Shown here: positions 20,703 through 32,820 of the stretch, one piece after another | Layout: each line of letters starts with the position of its first letter | Position numbering within the stretch: position 1 is the stretch's first letter | NCBI GenBank assembly: GCA_027886185.1 | Contig: WOAB01000598.1 | Coordinates: forward strand, 1,364,001 to 1,428,000 | DNA from: Rheum nobile | Lineage: Eukaryota; Streptophyta; Magnoliopsida; Caryophyllales; Polygonaceae | Length of the DNA stretch: 64,000 nt | Reading direction: 5' to 3' | Translations under genes and position numbers: made by a program | Notes under the pieces: generated by a model | What the model was told of the DNA's origin: nothing | The model's input: the letters and a program-made list of their open reading frames with translations, nothing else | Database searches by the model: none

Positions 20703-23187
20703 TGTAATACCCCATAATTTTTAGTAAGGATATTTGGGTAATTTTCCCAACCTTCGTTCAAAATAATTATTTCGCTTTCAGTGGAGTTCGGATTTTCCGT
20801 AACATCCATGATCTCCAAAATAATCCCCTGAGTGGTATAAAATACATTCGATGTATTTTCGGGACGTAGAATATTTGTTTGGATAAAAACATATAATTTC
20901 CGGGGTTTAAAACCCATACCAAACTTCCCTGTACAACTTTGATTACCAGCCTCCGCCGCGTGTCCATGCCAACCTCAGAACTTGGGACACTTGTCGAAGT
21001 TGGGTCGGGCACGTCCTCCTCCTTGGGCTGCATATAAGAACTCGATCGGAAGGGGGGTCGAGGCACACCGAACCCAACTCTCTCCCCAGCTCCCTCTCGT
21101 CTCGTCTCCTCTCGGTCTCTTTCCTGCCGGCGACCCAATCCAGAGCCGTTGTTCGTGAGCTGCGTGAGCCGAGCCGCTGTGCTGCTCCGCCGCTCCTACT
21201 CTCCCGGCGTCGTCTCCTTCCTTCCCGGCGAAGCCCAGCGCCGAGCTGCGTTGCCGTCGATCCCCTGTTGTTGTTGTGCTCTGTTGTTGCTCTGCTTCTG
21301 TTGTTACATAGATTGGAGATGGAAGATGATGAACAGTAGAGTGGGTCCCCTCCTTTGTTTGATTGTTGTGGGCCGATTAGCCCATTAAGCTTCCAGTCCA
21401 GATTTAACCCGAAATTATTCGAGCGGTATAATTTCGACTCCCTTTCATCTGTATCTGTCTTTAGGATAATTTAATCAATATTCTTATGATTTAAGATCAT
21501 AAGAATTTATTGAATTTAATTCCTTGAGTTCGTCCAAACAAATTAATTGAGATTAATTAATATGTCATATGCTGGATCGCGTGTGGACTCGTAATCCGTT
21601 GGAGCTATCTGAAGCTTAGGTCATATCCTTGAAAAGGATATCATCAGTAGTCGTCTCGTCTAGATTCATCGCCGAATCTACTCCAGGTAAGTGGCGGTTC
21701 GCTCTTGCTCATCATTCCATATTTCAATTAATTATCAATTGTTTAGTTGTTAATTAATTTTGGATGATTTACTATTTTTGTTGGGAACAGTTTTGATAAC
21801 TGTTTGTGATTTTAAAAGATATTATAATAGGTTGTATATCTGCTAGAACGACGCTATTATTGATGATCGCCTTTCGGGCATTTATGTGGATTTATCCTGT
21901 ACTCTGGTTGTGTTGTAACCGTAAGTTAGCACAAGTATTTGTAGGGACGCCTGGATCCTGAGAGTTCCATGCGCGTTCCTTTATAACTATAAGGGCGATG
22001 AAGACCCAATGATTGTTGAAGTTTGAACTCAGTGAGGTTCATTCTTTTAAAGGGCGAGCAAGACCCTGCGATAGTAGAAGATTGGACTCTGTGAGGTTCA
22101 TTCTTTCGATATAGATTCAGAGGTTTGGACTCGGTGAGGTTCATTCCTTAGATATGGCTCCTGCGTGACATGGACATATATTAAAAGCTTTTAATGTGTT
22201 AATTGTTTTGGAATTAAATAAGATAAGGTGCCCGAGAGCACTTAATTAATATACCTTTGGCGAGTAGTACAGCTAAGTAAATAGTGCAGCTAGGAAAGCT
22301 CGTCTTGACTTTTGATCTGAGTACGTTCTCTTTCCAATCTGGATTCGCTGTAAGTGATGAGGTTGGTCGTGAACCGAAACATCTTAGTCAGTTTTTAAAT
22401 CATCGTTATGTGGTTCTGTAAGATCCAGACTTGAATGTAGTACGTTCTCCTTCCGATCTGGATTCGCTGTAAGCGGTGAGGTTGGTTGTGAGCCGAAGCA
22501 TCTCAGTCAGCTTTTAATCGCTGTTGTTTGATTCTTTAAATGTTCCAGACTTGTCATATTTCCTTAAGACTCAATCTCTTGGAGTCTCTTTCGGGTCGGT
22601 CTCTGTGGAGATTCAGTCTTCCAGAGTCGTCTCTTCTGCATATCTCTTGTTGTATTTCAGTAGGAGTGTGAAGGTTGACTATCATACTCGGTTATTATTC
22701 GAGGGATGATGAGTTTAAACCTAGCACGACTACTTCGAACCTTCTGCTTTGGTCACTTGCTAGTCTATTCAGTAGACTAACCCACTGTATTTTTGTTATC
22801 TGCATCGTCATGGTTGGTGTCGTCCGTCCGTTTCGACACATCAGATAGGTTGCAGGATCCATGAAGGCTAGAACGACTATGAAGATGAACGGTGTTTTGA
22901 CAATGTTTTAATCAGGCTACGATCTTTGGGCGTTGACTACTGAAGTCAATACTCTTGTAAATTATTTTAAGTCTTCCGCTGTATTGTAATAACTCTGTAT
23001 TTTGTCGCATTTGGAATTGTGTTGAAATTCCGCGACTATGTTTTAAATGAAAGTTATGGTAATTTTGTATCATAATTGTTCTTATGAATTGTGTTTCAAT
23101 GGTAAAGCCTGGGGTGGCTTCGATGTGAAAACCGAGGTCACTGGCGGTAATACCTTTCCAAATGGGTTAGGATTTGGGGGTGTTACA
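20703..23187 (+). repeat. 3' LTR
   Basis: Same length and ends as the 5' LTR (TGTAATACCCC...GGTGTTACA); differences are scattered, mostly transitions. Confidence 0.95.
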
Positions 23188-23284
23188 AAAAGTGCCACAA
23201 AAAATACACAAAAGCACTACAAGAAATAATAATTAGTATTCTTTGTTTTAACTGTTTTTGTTTGTACTATATTGTTTTGTAGCT

Positions 23285-25755
23285 ATGTCAAAAGCACTAC
23301 AAGAAATAAAGGACATTACAGGTACCCGATCGAGGGAATTATGAGCAAATGGTTCGCGTAATTCAATTATTTAATGTTTCAAATAAAGAAGATCCTACGC
23401 AATATGGTACAACTGAACTAATATTAATGGATGAAAGGTATTGATTTGCATTTTTTAAACATTATTTTTACAAAATTTTATGCCTAATATTGTCATACAA
23501 GTTAGATATATCCATTATTATACTTCTTATCTTTCAGGGTGATAAAATCCATGCGATCATTAAGGAGGCTTTCATGGTGAACTTATCAATATTAAAGGAA
23601 GAAAGTGCTTATTTTATGTCAAACTTCGTAGTTGCCCTTTATGATATACATTTTAAGTTCTCTAATCATAAGTACAAGGTCATATTTTATCGCAACACTA
23701 CAATTAAGCCATGTTCATCCATTTCTGTTCCTAGTCATGGATTCAAATTTGCTGAATTTGAAAAAAATCATCGACGAGTCATTGGATCAAGGATATGTTT
23801 ATGGTTAGTAATTGTTTAAATTTTTCATTTGAAATTATTTTAATGATTATTGTTTTGATATGTCTATTAATCTGTTTTAAACATTATATTTTTTTTGTAG
23901 ATGTTATTGGTCAATTGGTTGGAATTGGTGATAAAATTATCACCTTTACTAACCGCAATGAGAAAGATGGTAAAATGATCAATATTCATTTAATGGATGC
24001 AAGGTATTCTATTTTCCCTTTTCATATCAAAACTTCTAATTTTACCTTTTTAATTATGTTTTAAGTTCTGATTTCATAGGTAATGTATATTATATATATT
24101 ATGTTTTCTTGCATTTTTTATGTCGGTTATTATAAATATTAAAATGTACTATTTTTTTAAATGATGCTTTCTTATGTTTTATATTGTATAATTTTTCTAG
24201 GAATAATGACATCAACTGTACACCATGGGATGATAATGCTGAGTTATGTCGTCCATTTATTGGCGCGTCAACTCAGAATATGGTCGTTGTTATCGTTCAG
24301 TTTGCAAAGCTAGAGAAAATGAATAATGCACCTAATGTGTCAAATGGTTATTTTGGCACAAGGCTTTATTTTGATGATGAAAGTATTATTGAGATTTCTG
24401 AATTCAAGAAAATGTATATTATTCGTATTCTATTTAACAAAAGTTTAATACAAACTGTTTATATTAATTGTAATTAGGTTGTGCTAATGTTTCTTAAATT
24501 GTAGTATATCAAAAAATGAGGGTTCAAAAGGTGGTCAGAGTTTTGTACAACTATCAAGTGAGCGGTCATACTCTCCAGCTGATCTTTTCTTAGATGTGAA
24601 TGCTAGAAAAACATTGGATGAACTTTACGAACATCTTCATGATCGTGGAACGATTAGTTGAGAAATTTTAAATTGCTAAATATTTTTTGTCAAGATTTAC
24701 TTTTCAAGTTATTATATTACTATTTATACTTCTAATATAATTATTGTATTTAAGAAGGATCATATACTTATTAAATTTTAATATTTGCTAAAGGTTCTCC
24801 AAGCTATTACACTTGCGACCATTGATCATATCAAAGATTTATATGGATGGTACTATAATTCTTGCAAACGTTGTAAAAGCAAGGTGCAACCACAAGAAGG
24901 ACAATTTTGGTGCAAGAAATGTGAAACATTGGTGAACTATGCAATCCCTAGGTAATTCATAATGACTAAATTGATGATAATGTTTATTGAGATATTTCTA
25001 ATTGTAATTTTTTTGTGCAAATTTAGTGTTCAAGTTAATGTTATTGATGGATCAGGTACTGCTCAATTTACTATATTTGATAGGGAAGTTGCTCAATTTT
25101 TGAAGAAATCTGTTACAAGCATTCTCGAGTCGACAGATAAGGTAAATTATTATTATTAAATTCAATATATATCAATTAAAATTATTATATGTATATAACA
25201 TTCAATTTTATTAAAATTCATATTTTTGTTCATGTTTATTTTTAGGATCAGGACATTAGTAGCATTCTAAACGATTTAAATGTTTTGTTAAGCAAAAAAA
25301 ATTATTTAGAGTTCTTATTTCACAATTCAATAGTAGCCGACTTCCATCACCTTTGGCATATACAGTAACAAACATGACCGACGATTCAAGTTTGATTGAA
25401 AAGTTTGAGCAATCTTCTAAAGAATTTGAGGTATGCACTCAACTATCTCTGAATTATTTAATTTTATACTTTACAAGTTATTATTACTTACACATTTTTA
25501 CAATTTCTTTTGTGCATAGGATAACCTAGAATCATGCAACCTAGAGAATGATGTGGTGTCAAAAGTTTCATCAAATGAAATGGCGATGCCCCGTAAGCGT
25601 GACTATATAAACATTGATGAATAAGAGAATAGTAAATCTGATGAAGAAGAGAGTACTAAATATGATGATCGTCCTATATCTTATCATGGGGATCACTCAA
25701 CTACCAAGAAGAGGATTATACTTAAGAAAGTGAAGAAGGAGAAGATTGACTAAAT
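23285..25755 (+). pseudogene. RPA1-like (replication protein A 70-kDa-type) multi-exon pseudogene
   Basis: About nine exons with recognisable GT-AG borders reconstruct a plant RPA70-like single-strand-DNA-binding protein. Exon 1 (23285-) reads MSKALQEIKDITGTR and, after a frameshift, QMVRVIQLFNVSNKEDP. Exon 2 (23538-23803) holds the first OB fold (GDKIHAIIKEAF). Exons 3-4 (23901-24003, 24201-24413) hold the second (IGQLVGIGDKI, GYFGTRLYFDDES). Exons 5-7 (24505-, 24794-24951, 25027-25141) hold the third OB fold with a Cys4 zinc finger (CKRCKSKV...CKKC) and DGSGTAQFTIFDRE. The last exon ends in a basic KKVKKEK tail. Lesions include frameshifts in exons 1, 2 (A-run near 23760) and 8, a lost donor after exon 5 and an in-frame TAA at 25622. 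Such genes are often carried and multiplied by Helitrons, which fits the Helitron-like ends at 13.6-15.2 kb, though physical linkage is unproven. Confidence 0.85.
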
Positions 25756-26384
25756 GTGATGATCGTCCTATATACATTTTCGTCGTTATTAGACTATTTA
25801 AGAACTCTGCTATTGCATAAGTGTGTTAAGTGACTTTAAGTTTTGGTTCATGTTTCTAAATCAATGAACTTATTATTATTACTTAAATTTTAAAGAGTTG
25901 TTTAGTTTTAATATATTTTTCATTTTTTACTTTTGTTTGGTTATTTAGTATTTGTACTCATGAATGAAATGTTTTCAAAATTGTTTTTTGGTGAAAGATA
26001 TAAGAAGTTATAGAGTATTGAATAAATGCGGTTCATATTTACAAATAAATACGACATTAAAGCATAAAAACTACAAAATGTTAAAACAAAAATGTATTTT
26101 AAACGAATTAGTTTTAAACAAAATTGTTTTTAGATATTTCTTTATTAACACAAATTCTTAGGTTAAACTTTATATGAAATAACAATTATATTTTTAATTT
26201 TGTTTCTATATGTGAACAATCTGCAAAACAATACCCAATTTGGATATTTAATACAAGTTAAATGTTGAATTTGTTCGTTTAAATCGCCGAATCAAAGTAA
26301 TGTATTGGATTTCGTATTATAAATGAATTAATAAACTTAAAAATACGAATATAAATGTGTTCTTAGGTTACACTTTTTGTAGGG
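25756..26384. other. No supported gene; AT-rich 3' flank of the RPA1-like pseudogene
   Basis: Strongly AT-rich with only short frames lacking domains. Confidence 0.5.
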
Positions 26385-27195
26385 TAGGGTTAAGTGTTTA
26401 ATGTTTTATGTTGTAGGTTTTAGGGTTTTATGTTTAGGGTGTAAGCTATGGTATTTATGATATAGGTTTATTATATATGGTGTACAATGTAGTTTAGGGT
26501 TTTATATTTTAGGGCTTTAGGGTTTGGGTTTATGGTATGCTGGATTTTAGTGTTTAGGTTAAGGGTTTATATTTTAGGGTTTATGGTTTAGGTATATATG
26601 GTTTAGGGTTTATATTTAGGATTTAGGTTTATGTTTTAGGGTTCAGGGTTTATATTTTAGGGTTTAGGTAATTATGGATTATGGTTTATATTTAGGATTT
26701 AGGTTTATGTTTTAGGGTTTATGGATTAGGGTTTAAGGTTTAATGATTAGGGTTTAGGGTTTGTGGTTTAGGTAATTATGGTTTATATTTAGGATTTAGG
26801 TTTATGTTTTAGGCTCTAGGGTTTATGACTTAGGGTTTAGGGTTTAATATTAAGGGTCATTAGTTTTATGTGTTAAGGAATAGGGTATGAAAGTTATGAT
26901 GTAAGTTTATTATTTATGTTTAGGGTTTATGTTTAGATTTATATATTAGGTTTTATATTTAGGGTTTAGGGTTTATGTTTTAGGGAGTTTAGGGTTTAGG
27001 TTTAGGGTATTAGGGTAAATGGTTTTATGGGTTTAGGGTTTAGTTTATGACATTTATGATTTAGGGTTAGGGTTTAGGTTTAGGATATGACATTTTGTGA
27101 TTTAGGTTTATGGTTTATGGTTTAGAGTTTAGTGTTTAGGGTATAGTAATTTAAAACATTGATCTAAAGTTTACTACTTTAGTTTTTAGGGTTTA
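26385..27195 (+). repeat. Degenerate telomere-like (TTTAGGG) block
   Basis: Dozens of TTTAGGG, TTTAGGT, TTTATGG and TTAGGGT variants run in one orientation, with the longest near-regular stretches around 26990-27080. It is about 0.8 kb, far too irregular for a functional chromosome end, and ordinary sequence lies on both sides, so it is an interstitial relic or a TTTAGGG-derived minisatellite. Confidence 0.9.
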
Positions 27196-27677
27196 CTTTT
27201 TTGTGTTTGATTAGTATTTTTCCTACATTAAGATCTTAATTGTAACATTACCAAAAATATTAAGTACAAAGTTGCATTATCATATTTTTTATGTCATACG
27301 GCTTTTTTGCTGAATATAGAATGACTATAAGATCTGGTAAATGGAAACATAATTGTTTTCATATATATGCTATGTCCATAAATGTCATAATGCCTTTTAT
27401 TTGTTTCCGAAAATATAAAAAAAAATTGTGTATAGTTATTATATAATATTCCAAAATTCTCGACCTTTTATTTGTTTCTCTAAATCATAATTTTTATGTC
27501 CCTAGATGTCATAAGGCCTTTTAATTGTTTCCCTAAATATAATATGATATCTATAGGTATTTTATAATATTCTAAAATTCACGACCACTACACTATATAA
27601 ATAGAGCACCTTATTTTCTTTTAGACATCACGTTCAGAATCACAAAAATTTATGCATTATCATTCTAAGAAACCAGC

Positions 27678-28953
27678 ATGGTTCATCCTATACCTCATGA
27701 CGTCTCAGTCGATACTGAGGAGCTTTTACTTTCCGATATTATACCAGAAAGCCACTTTTTTAGGTTTTCACGTATCGCTAACAATTTTTACATTCGACTT
27801 TCGTTACCAATTGATTTATGAGAGGATGTTAAGTACATCAAATGTTCAATTACTCTTCCAACTGATCTTGCAAATGCAACACAAAGGTATTTTTTATTTA
27901 ATACTGTTTTTTTTTGTTATATATTATGACTCATTATGTATATGTTATATGAGTTGGAATTGTATAGTTTGAATAGATTATTCGTTTTAAAATTTGTTTG
28001 TTTATTATACTATTTTTTGTTATTTATTATACTGATTTTTTGTTATATAATATGTTTTATTATGTACATGTAATTTCACTTTCAATTTTTAAGTTTGGAA
28101 TTTATAAATTACATACATGTTTCTTATGATTTGGGAATTCTGGAAAAGGAAAGATAGTATAAGCGAATAGTAGAGCATAATTTTTTTAAAATCATAGTGA
28201 AATAGTTATGTTTCTATGCAATCTATTATGTATAATTTTTAAAATGCAATGCTTTATATCAATGGGGTTTACTTTTTCAAACAATCTTTTATAGCAATGG
28301 GGTTCACTTTACTATTATTTTGTTTGTACAAGTTTCAACATGCTTTGGACGAAATTAATAAGAGATATCGTCCATTCATTTATGAGAGAGATCCCATTCT
28401 ATTCCCAAACATACAGCTGAACTGTGCAGTCAGAAATGTCATAGGATTATTCGGTCCAACTCAAGTGGCAGCATTTCATTCGACCTTTACATCCTATAAT
28501 CCTATTATTGTTGTTCTTACACAGGCTAAATTGGACGAAACTCGTCTTGAACAAATGTTTCTACCATATGGGCATGATCGTTATTTACGTATCAATTCAT
28601 TGTCCAGTGATGAACATAATTACATCACATGGCGCAACAGTGATGTAAATATATGGATTGAGGGTGAAGGAAAAGAGCATATTTTGAAATTTAGTAGTAA
28701 GTGCATTGAAGCATGACAACTTTCATGTATTTACAAAATTGGTAATGAAATATCCGGACTTATACTTTGGAGTATGTTGGACGAATTTGCAAAGATTAAT
28801 CGTCTACCTTGGCAACACTTGAACGAGAGGCGAGAGGTGATTGATTTGTTAGATGGAGAAGAAGACAATGAAGAAGAAGAAGAAGACAATGAAGAAGAAG
28901 AATACAATGAAGAAGAAGAAGAAGAACCTTTTGAGGAAGAAAATGAAGAATAA
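27678..28953 (+). pseudogene. Unrecognised two-exon gene with acidic tail, broken by TGA codons
   Basis: I do not recognise this protein. Exon 1 starts at ATG 27678 (MVHPIPHDVSVDTEELLLSD), reads through one TGA at about 27819 and ends at a GT donor after 27886. A second open stretch, from about 28331, reads HALDEINKRYRPFIYERDP, RNVIGLFGPTQVA, FLPYGHDRYLRINSLSSDE, meets TGA at 28714-28716, and continues in the same frame to 28953 through LDEFAKINRLPWQHLNERR into a nearly pure Glu/Asp/Asn tail encoded by GAA repeats (28856-28950). Both TGA codons could derive from tryptophan TGG. The join between exons is not phase-consistent as I read it. It lies on the same strand, 2 kb after the RPA1-like pseudogene, and may be part of the same mobile unit. 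No membrane segment or known motif is visible. Confidence 0.5.
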
Positions 28954-30479
28954 GATACTATGAATTTCGTGTGTTTTTTAAGTTTAAGATATTTCTAATT
29001 TTATATGTCATTTCGTTTTTAGAATATGTGATTGTTAGTTATTTTTCATTTAGGAAATACATTATTATTAATATTATGAAGATGTTTTTTATGGATACTT
29101 AAATAATTTTGAATGGTCTGTTTGCTTATAAAATATTGTATAATGAAGTTAATGCTTTTTTTAAGTAATATGTTCATAAGTTGAAAAATATTAATGTCTT
29201 TGTTTGCTTATAAATAAACACTTAAGGAAATTAAGATTATGAATATAAAGTAAATTTTTTTCAGAAATGCAATCAAATAATGAATATATTGTTTGGTTAT
29301 GATTGTTTGCAAGGACATGTTTTGTTTTTATTTATAGACATCATACTGAATATAAAAACATTTAAAGGAAAATAATATTTATGTATGATTAGTTTCTTTA
29401 TGTTGATAAACTGCAAAATAGAATTTTAAGTGGTTGATTTCTTATAGAGGTGAATCTGCGTTAGGAAATAATAGATTGATCTAAGTCTAAACCTAGAAGA
29501 AAATAAATATGTTTCATATATTTGTAAGTTTATATGATTGCACATTGAAAAAACATCATTTATGATTTGAAAACATGTATAAAGAGAGTTATATTATTTG
29601 TTTATGTTAAGTTGTAAAAAAAATAGCAGATCGGGTATATGAATATATTTTAAAGATAATTTATTATGTATTTTAACTTAATATGATTAAAATAATGATA
29701 AACTTTTAAAACCCTAAGTTATATGAAATAAAGAGTTGTTAATATGATTGCATAATATATTCTTAACATCATGTAGGATTGTATACTAAGCCTAGAAGGG
29801 AAAAAAATATTTTTCATATATTTTTAATTTATATGTGATTGCATATGAATTTTTTTTGGGTATAGATATGTTGGCAAACTTCTATAATTAAACATTTATA
29901 GGATATGAGATTTTTTGTTTTTGTTAACTTCTAAAAACCTAAGTTTTATTTTAAGTTATATGAAATAAATAGTTGTTTATATGATTGCATAATATACTCT
30001 TAATATCATTTACGAGTGTATACTAATTTAATATTGTTAAAGTAATCATAACTTCTATAAGAGAAAATTTTAATTAATCATTTGTATATATATAATATAT
30101 GCTAAAAGATTGCACAAGGAGTTCTGTGTGTGGAGTTTTGTAAAGTTATTGGTTATGATAGTATAGAAAAAACTAAGAAGTTGTTCAATCCTAGGAGGCA
30201 TCGAAATTAAAAGGTATTGTTTATGTTTATGTTGTTCCATTTGTAATGTTTGATTGTGTTTATTTAAAACTAAATTAATAGTCTTCAGTTATATGATTTA
30301 GGTTAACTATTTAACTTCTTCATAAAATCCTATTGTTTATAGTTAACTTTTAGGCATTTAGTTCCAGGTTACTGAAAATATGTAATAAAGCTAAACTACT
30401 GACTACTCTATGAAAAACTTAATCAGAGCTTAAAGCTAAACTACTAAGTTCTAGGCATACCTTTATGTCTTTCATGTTT
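28954..30479. other. No supported gene; AT-rich with weak internal repetition
   Basis: Very AT-rich. A phrase like atatgattgcataatatactcttaa recurs near 29750 and 29980, indicating old local duplication. Confidence 0.5.
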
Positions 30480-31320
30480 AAGCATCACCAATCCAAATTT
30501 TATTATTGTTGAGTCCAATTCGAACTAACACATGGCATTCCTATACCAATAATAAATCATTTTAATTAGTGAATAGATTTATAAAATAAATTAATTTCCA
30601 CATGTTAAGTGTAAAGTGATAGAACCATGACCTTATTGTATATCTTCAATTAGAGTAAGAGATGTATCTTAGAGGACAAATGCTCAAACCTGTAATTGCA
30701 AATTTTTTTAATTCAGTAATTAGAATACAATTTAATGAGCAATAAAAGATAGTCTTAATTTTAGTATATGAGTCATACCTTTAGATCTTTCAGTTTAGGT
30801 CTTGGCTTATGTGTCGAGTCCAATTTCACATTAAAATCCTATAACAAAATAAATAAGTTAAGTACATAATAGATTTATAATTTAACCATAGTATGATGTT
30901 AATTTTATAGATAAATAACCATGACCTAGAAGTATATATTGAATCACATTAACAGATGTATCTTGGAGGACAAATGCTAAAACATGTAATTGCAAATTTT
31001 TTTAATTCAGTAATTAGAATACAATTTAATGATCAATAAAAGATAGTCTTAATTTTAGTATAAGAGGCATACCTTTAGATCTTTCAGTTTAGGTCTTGGC
31101 TTATGTGTTGAGTCCAATCCCACTTGGAATTCTTATAACAAAATAAATAAGTTAAGTACATAATAGATTTATAAATTAATTTAACATAGTATGATTTTAA
31201 TTTTAAAGATAAATAACCATGACTTGGAAGTATATCTTCAATCAGACTAAGAGATGTATCTTGGATTTCTTATGTTGAAACATGTAATTGGAAACTTTTT
31301 CAAATTAGTAATCATACTGC
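30480..31320 (+). repeat. Tandem duplication, unit about 297 bp, three units or more
   Basis: The landmark agagatgtatcttgga (or close variants) lies near 30658, 30954 and 31252, followed in each of the first two by attgcaaatttttttaattc, agatagtcttaattttagta and tttagatctttcagtttagg. An earlier diverged unit begins near 30480. Spacing is close to 297 bases. No coding potential. Confidence 0.8.
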
Positions 31321-32812
31321 CAGTTAATTATAGTAAATATAGGATAATTTTATATGTTACAAGAACTACCTTGCAGAATATGAGTCAAAGTGAACTTTAC
31401 ATTCTGGCTATCTGAATTCCAGTTCAGAACCATTTATATTCGAGGTTATATTTTGAAATCTATAAGCAACAGTTTGAAAATCAGTAATTAGAATATAAGT
31501 TATGAAGCAAAAAGAAATAAGCTAACTTGAAATGACAGCAAGACTACCTTGCATACTATGAGCATATTGAACTTGACATTCGCAATGTAATATTCAGTGT
31601 TGTGATCAGGGACATATCGTGTGCTCACATGCAATCAGAGAGAGAGGAAACAATTGGAAAGGTTACTATCTTATTGTACGACATATCTAAGCTATATAAA
31701 AAGGTACTGTAATTTATAAAATTGTTCTGTCTATTTACATATTTCTATATACTTTGAAAAAGATGTCTTTCATACATACATTGGAACATATATTTCAATA
31801 TTGATAATTTTCCTTAATATATAATTATAGAATTTCAAATTCAATATCATACTTGCACACAAAGAAATAGACAGCTAAGGAAAATATGATTTAGTTATAG
31901 TCAAACACCAATTAATATGTACCAAATAATCATATATATGCAGTAAAGAAAAATATAAACATGCAAGCTCTTATAGTGAGGCAAGATTGATTTAAGAATT
32001 TATTAAAGTTGAATAGAAGATATTGGTGAGGGAGGGTAGAAGGTGTTGAATTGACTTACAGTAGAAGTATGAGAATCTCATATATCAGCTACTCTATGAA
32101 TCAAGGCTTTGCAGAACGCGCTCTTGGAATGTGTACATCTGTAATGTATGAAAAAGAACAAAATAAATCAAAAAATTATTTACTCAACAGAATAAATATT
32201 AAACAATTAAAATAAACCCTCAATAGTAGATATTGCTAACTAAGGAACACACCATAAAAAAACATAAGGGATCCTGGAATGTGTACATGTGTATTGTTCA
32301 TCTGGGATCTAGATCTTCTCATGAAATAGGTTTTTTGAAAAAAATGAGATCTGGTATGAAGAAGGCCATCGCAGTTTTTTAAGGATCTGAATCTCCTCTC
32401 CACAGTTTAATTACTGGATCTGAACTTTTATTTTAAATGAAAGAGAAAGGGTTGACCAGTTCATAGAGAAAGATACAGAGAAACGCGAAAGGTGTATTGA
32501 ATCTGGAAGGTTTGAAAAGGAAAGCAAAAGGGTTGAAGGATGAAGGGTTCAAAGACAAAGAAAGAGAATTAGAAAGAGAGAGAATCAGGAAAGGTGAATG
32601 AGGGGTTCATAGAAAGATAAATAGAAAGAGAGAGAATCGGGAAAGGTGAAAGAGAGATAAATGACTTGTGTGGTGTAGATGAACCCGAAGACTCTAGACA
32701 CATACATAAATATTTTCGTTTTAGAAGTTTGTGTCAAAACAATTATTTTTATGTTAGTAATAGCAGGCCTTTGAATAGGGCCTAAAACGCAAACCTGCCG
32801 AATTCTTGTTTA
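31321..32812. other. No supported gene; AT-rich then purine-rich sequence
   Basis: 32430-32660 is a G/A-rich run (gagagagaatc repeats), which on the minus strand would look like a C/T-rich gene leader. No open frame follows on that strand. A comparable purine-rich run lies at 47480-47620. Confidence 0.4.
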
Positions 32813-32820
32813 CTTGGGCC

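Larger units (their letters stand above)
15926..23187 (+). mobile_element. Complete non-autonomous LTR retrotransposon, Tekay/Del-like (Ty3/gypsy)
   Basis: Two LTRs of identical length (2485 bp) flank a 2292-bp interior. The five bases AAAAG precede (15921-15925) and follow (23188-23192) the element as target duplication. Initiator-Met primer site and polypurine tract are in the right places. The interior encodes no gag, protease, polymerase or integrase; only an acidic tail relic (19141-19424) ties it to Tekay/Del elements, with TGTAATACCCC termini agreeing. A hand comparison finds about 38 substitutions between the LTRs, about 98.5% identity, so it is fairly young and must have been mobilised by proteins from a relative. 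Elements of this build are called LARDs. Confidence 0.95.

Noticed and set aside
26385..27195. A functional telomere end
   Set aside because: Repeats are too irregular and unique sequence continues on both sides.
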